37,557 nt of DNA from Bacteroidales bacterium (GTDB taxonomy: Bacteria > Bacteroidota > Bacteroidia > Bacteroidales > WCHB1-69), in assembly GCA_031285725.1 (NCBI GenBank), contig JAITVP010000056.1:1-37557 (forward strand), written 5' to 3'. Positions 34,765 through 37,557 of this stretch are shown piece after piece. The first letter of the stretch is position 1, and each line of letters begins with the position of its first letter. Position numbers and translations under genes: made by a program. The notes beneath the pieces were generated by a model. The model worked only from the letters and a program-made list of their open reading frames with translations. It was not told where the DNA came from and did no database searches.

Positions 34765-34863
34765 CTCAATACTCATTGCTTCACCACCCGAAATCCGATA
34801 AAGGACGAAAAGGAAGCGGGGGGCAAAATTGGTGATTTGAGCCATCCGATTTGTGTTCACCTT

Positions 34864-37439
34864 TCACCTCACCACCGTCACTTCCCCTTTTACAGTGTGC
34901 CGTTTTCCGAAATGGTCCCGGTAGTGAATGATGTACACGAACATTGCGCCGTTGAGGGTATGCTTCCCGTTGCCGGTGCCGTTCCAGCCGCTGTCGGGGT
35001 TTTCAGTGTAGAAGATTAATGTTCCCCAGCGGTCGTAGATCGACATTTTGAATTCCGTCATATCTATCGTCACAAATTCGGGTTTGAAGAGGTCGTTCAA
35101 ACCATCGCCGTTGGGAGAGAAAGCGCTGGGGACAAAAAACGAGGTTTTGTCTTTGATATCCAAGGTCAAGGTCGTGCTATCTTCGCAGTCATTATCATCT
35201 CTCACATAAAGAGAGACTTCGTATTGCCCAATCTCATCATACCGATGCTCGGGATATTGGGTTGACGAACCGTTACCATCACCAAAATTCCACCGCCAAT
35301 AGGTCGCATTTTGGGAACAATCGACGAAACGCAACATGTCGTTGATGAAATTGGGCGGAGACGGAGATACCGTAATACATGCTTTAATATCCTGTATATT
35401 ATTGATAGTGAACGGGAAATCGATAGGGCATATTCCATCATCTACCGAAATCGTGTAATTTCCCGGCCGGAGATTGAAAGCGGTGCGATCTGTGTAATTT
35501 TCGATACCGTTCCAATAGACATCATAATGATCCGATGAGGTGCTGATGTTGATTTCAATGGAGCCGTTATCTTTATTGCATGTCGCATGCGTGATTTTGA
35601 CAATAGAGACCATGATTGGGTCTGGAATTGTGATTTCCACAATGCCGATTTCCAAGGTGTTACATTGATCGTGTACACTGACGATGACATCCGTCTCCTC
35701 GGTAATGATCGTTCCAACGGCTGGCGTTTGCGAGAAGGTGATCTCGTCGCTGCTCACGCAATTGTCATACGCCGCCGTATCGAACAGTTCCGTAATATCA
35801 GGGATAGAGTATTGTCCGTTTTGGCAAATCGCTTCTGCGGAATAGACAGTCGTTTCAATGGTAGGCGGTTCAATATCTTGTATCAAAATGGTGATCGTGT
35901 CCCGTTTCATGCAGTTATTCGCATCGGTGACTGCCAGATAGACTTCGACGAGGGAGTCACAGAGGTAAGCGGCAGAGATATTGGTCTGGGCGGAGGCAGG
36001 GTCGCCGGCAATAGCTGCGGCGTTACCATTCCACTGGTAAGAATAGGGTGGCGTTCCGCTCGTCACTTGTGCGGCGATGGTATGATTGATCTCGAAATGA
36101 CAAAAAGGATCAGGGAATTGTGTGACCACGGTTTCGACCGACGGATAGATGTGGACATACACACCGACGGCGGAACCGCACCCGTTGGCAGAGCCGACTA
36201 CTTGGAAATAGGTGGACGTGGTGGGTGCCACCAAAATCGTCGAGGTGTCGATCTCTGTGGTGTTCCAACGGTAGGAATCTGCACCGGAAGCCACCAAGCG
36301 GGTGGTGTCGTTGGCGCAAAGCGTGTCGCGGTAAGCGTAAACGCTAACATTGGGAAGGCTGTTTACTACCACGGGAATGGTGGTAACAACCGTGTCGCCA
36401 TCGGCAAGGAAAAGATAGAGTGTGTAATTGCCACTGTCCGCCGGCATGGCATCGTAAATGGTCGGAGCACGTTCCGTGGAAGTGAAACCATTGGGGCCTT
36501 CCCAGTAGACGGTGGATCCACTTTCCGAATTAGCGCAATAGAGGAAAAGAATATCACCCTCGCAAACCGGACTGTTGCTGCCGGCCAAGGAGAGCACGGA
36601 ACAGTCGGTTTCCGCTGTGGTGTAGTTTGTTTCCACGGCATTGAAAGAGATGACACCGGGCACGCTCGCAAAATTTGTAATGAGCAGCAAATAAAATTCC
36701 CCTTCTTGCGCATCGGGAATAAAACACCATTCCGTGCCTGCAGAGTGATAACTACAGTCTATCATATTGTCCACGGGATATCCTCCAAAATTTCCATTGG
36801 CATGGTCTCCGTTAGTAGGTCTATGGGTTGAGGTCGATTCAGTATAAAAATCGTATCTGCCGCAACACAAGTTATTTTTAAAATCGGCAGATGTGCTAGC
36901 GGCAAAAGGTCCCCAGCAGGCAAAATCCACATCCGATTCAGAGCCGTCCGAATCCCGAAATTGTTGCAAATAAATTAGCAGATTTCCGGGTTCGCTAATA
37001 CGCATATAGTACCAAGCGGCAGGTTTATCGATATTGCCCAGACAGCCCACGGAGGATTGTCCGAAAAAAACAGTCGGGTAACCGCCGGTGCCGGAAGGAT
37101 AGCTGATTCCGTCCGGGGTGTCGTCGGTACAGAACGGGTGCAGGCTTACTCCGTCGCAAGGCGATCCCAATGCGGAGGAAACGGTAAAGCAAGGTTTGCA
37201 GCTTAGACCCGCAGCCCACCCGGAACTTACCCCTTCGCCGTTTGACGTGAAAAAGAGGGTGATCACCTGACCGGTGGTTTCTATTCTGGGGGGAAGACTA
37301 TTTCCCATGAACGTACCCAACACCGGAGAGGAGGTCGATGCGCCGTCGTAAACATACAAACAATCATAATCACTCAAAGAAAACTCATAAAATTCCAACA
37401 CTAAGGGTTGGCCATCTTCTGAGATGTAAATTTGCGTCA
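34864..37439 (-). CDS. T9SS type B (CHU_C) surface protein, second exon; gene interrupted by a group II intron
   Basis: About 857 residues lie in the window. From the intron boundary: a CUB-like domain (QPLVLEFYEFSLSDYDCLYVYDG, then FTSNGEGVSSGWAAGLSC), a Cys-rich jellyroll-like part (NIDKPAAWYYMRISEPGNLLIYLQ), Ig-like segments (PVCEGDILFLYC; DTLCANDTTRLVASGADSYRWNTT), a PKD domain (YWRWNFGDGNGSSTQYPEHRY) and the gliding motility-type sorting domain (FVPSAFSPNGDGLNDLF, YDRWGTLIFYTENPDSGWNGTGNG, VKGEVTVVR). It should be secreted by T9SS and attached to the surface. The open frame continues upstream to an ATG at 37521, but that 27-residue start lies in intron domains V and VI, so it is not the native N-terminus: the signal peptide and first part of CUB must be in an upstream exon outside the window. 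Confidence 0.8.
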
Positions 37440-37497
37440 ATCGAGTAGGAGGAAAACGAAGTAGTTTGCTTCCTACTTTCGTTTTCCGACCTCTCAC

Positions 37498-37531
37498 ACC
37501 ACCGTACGTGCCGTTCGGCATACGGCGGTTC
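37498..37531 (-). ncRNA. Group II intron domain V (catalytic hairpin)
   Basis: On the minus strand the lower stem pairs 37529-37521 with 37506-37498, including a G-U pair at 37526/37501. The expected catalytic triad is CGC (37527-37525), as in IIC-type introns, rather than the more common AGC. A two-nucleotide bulge (37508-37507) separates the short upper stem, closed by a GAAC loop rather than a GNRA loop. Total length is about 32 nt. The fold was drawn by hand, so the alternative pairing with bulge AC is also possible. Confidence 0.75.
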
Positions 37532-37532
37532 T

Positions 37533-37557
37533 TTACCTACGATGCAATTTACTGTAA
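37533..37557 (-). CDS. Possible last codons of the intron-encoded reverse transcriptase/maturase (partial)
   Basis: Reading the minus strand in from the right edge gives YSKLHRR then a TAA stop (37533-37535), ending just before domain V, where group II intron reverse transcriptases normally end (their ORF sits in domain IV). A short basic tail is common at that end. Only seven codons are visible, so this is a weak, position-based suggestion. Confidence 0.3.

Larger units (their letters stand above)
37440..37557 (-). mobile_element. 3' end of a group II intron (domains V and VI), rest outside the window
   Basis: The last 118 nt on the minus strand fold as the end of a group II intron. Domain V is followed by GAGAGG...CCTACTC, which forms the base of domain VI with a single bulged A (37446) as the branch point, and by a long stem-loop (GGAAAACGAA with TTCGTTTTCC). 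The intron ends CTCGAT at 37440, seven nucleotides from the branch A and with an AY terminus, the same arrangement as in the well-studied Ll.LtrB intron. The intron is in the same orientation as the interrupted gene, as needed for splicing. The reverse transcriptase and domains I-IV would lie beyond the right edge. Confidence 0.8.

Noticed and set aside
35587-36831. A 414-residue plus-strand open frame opposite the T9SS type B gene
   Set aside because: Arg/Gly/Val-rich shadow of the coding strand with no signal or motifs; it is antisense to a clear Ig/PKD/CHU_C protein.
37451-37486. The 14-bp near-perfect inverted repeat as a transcription terminator
   Set aside because: It fits the domain VI stem of the intron, at the proper place between domain V and the branch-point helix; no T run follows it on the minus strand.
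37440-37521. The first 27 residues of the longest open frame as the real N-terminus of the T9SS type B protein
   Set aside because: They have no signal peptide and lie in intron domains V and VI; the CUB domain begins right after the 3' splice site.

Overview
The window looks like chromosomal DNA of a member of the Bacteroidota, most likely order Bacteroidales. Evidence: the type IX secretion (T9SS) signature genes (type A and type B sorting domains, a PorV/PorQ-like barrel), Bacteroidota-type -7 promoter boxes (TAnnTTTG, five times as TACCTTTGC), almost no Shine-Dalgarno sequences, a split transketolase, a two-gene radical-SAM/lipoprotein system, and the neighbourhood coaX - outer-membrane barrel - TPR protein - lptC. 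I see no tRNA, rRNA, CRISPR or prophage. Most genes are housekeeping or cell-envelope genes; the mobile component is the end of a group II intron at the right edge.

Layout. 1-3775 (minus strand): an operon coaX -> beta-barrel -> TPR protein -> lptC, cut by the left edge. 3797-3825: back-to-back promoters for coaX and dprA. 3845-4945: dprA. 5007-6571: putative lipoprotein plus radical SAM enzyme, overlapping by 4 bp. 6657-14546: a long plus-strand run of cell-wall and LPS genes: ddl, two LysM glucosaminidase paralogs, two M23/LytM paralogs, phoH, lpxK, punA. In both paralog pairs the first copy keeps its catalytic residues and the second has lost them. 14537-14980 (minus): a Rieske-fold-like envelope protein whose start region is a perfect 15-bp tandem duplication. 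15050-15448: a small membrane-anchored protein. 15562-25283: a three-gene surface/secretion operon of a TonB-dependent receptor-like barrel (1247 aa), a giant T9SS cargo (1574 aa) and a PorV/PorQ-like barrel (398 aa), closed by a strong terminator. 25368-27628: greA, HIT protein, unknown protein, transketolase N-half. 27686-34764: LptF/G-type permease, GT4 glycosyltransferase, dxs, unknown lipoprotein, carboxynorspermidine synthase-like gene. 34864-37439 (minus): a large T9SS type B cargo whose CUB domain is interrupted by a group II intron; only the intron's last ~118 nt (domains V and VI, and possibly the last codons of its reverse transcriptase) lie in the window.

How the genes fit together: lptC, the LptF/G permease and lpxK serve lipid A/LPS synthesis and transport; ddl, the glucosaminidases and M23 proteins serve peptidoglycan synthesis and remodelling; the TonB-like/T9SS/PorV-like operon and the CHU_C-type protein are cell-surface display. 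The most notable items are (1) the intron splitting a T9SS gene, which makes the naive reading of that gene's N-terminus wrong, (2) the TonB-like - giant cargo - PorV-like trio as a possible dedicated T9SS export and display unit, (3) the rSAM/lipoprotein pair of unknown chemistry, and (4) the two adjacent active/inactive hydrolase pairs. All similarity statements come from reading motifs; no database search was run.
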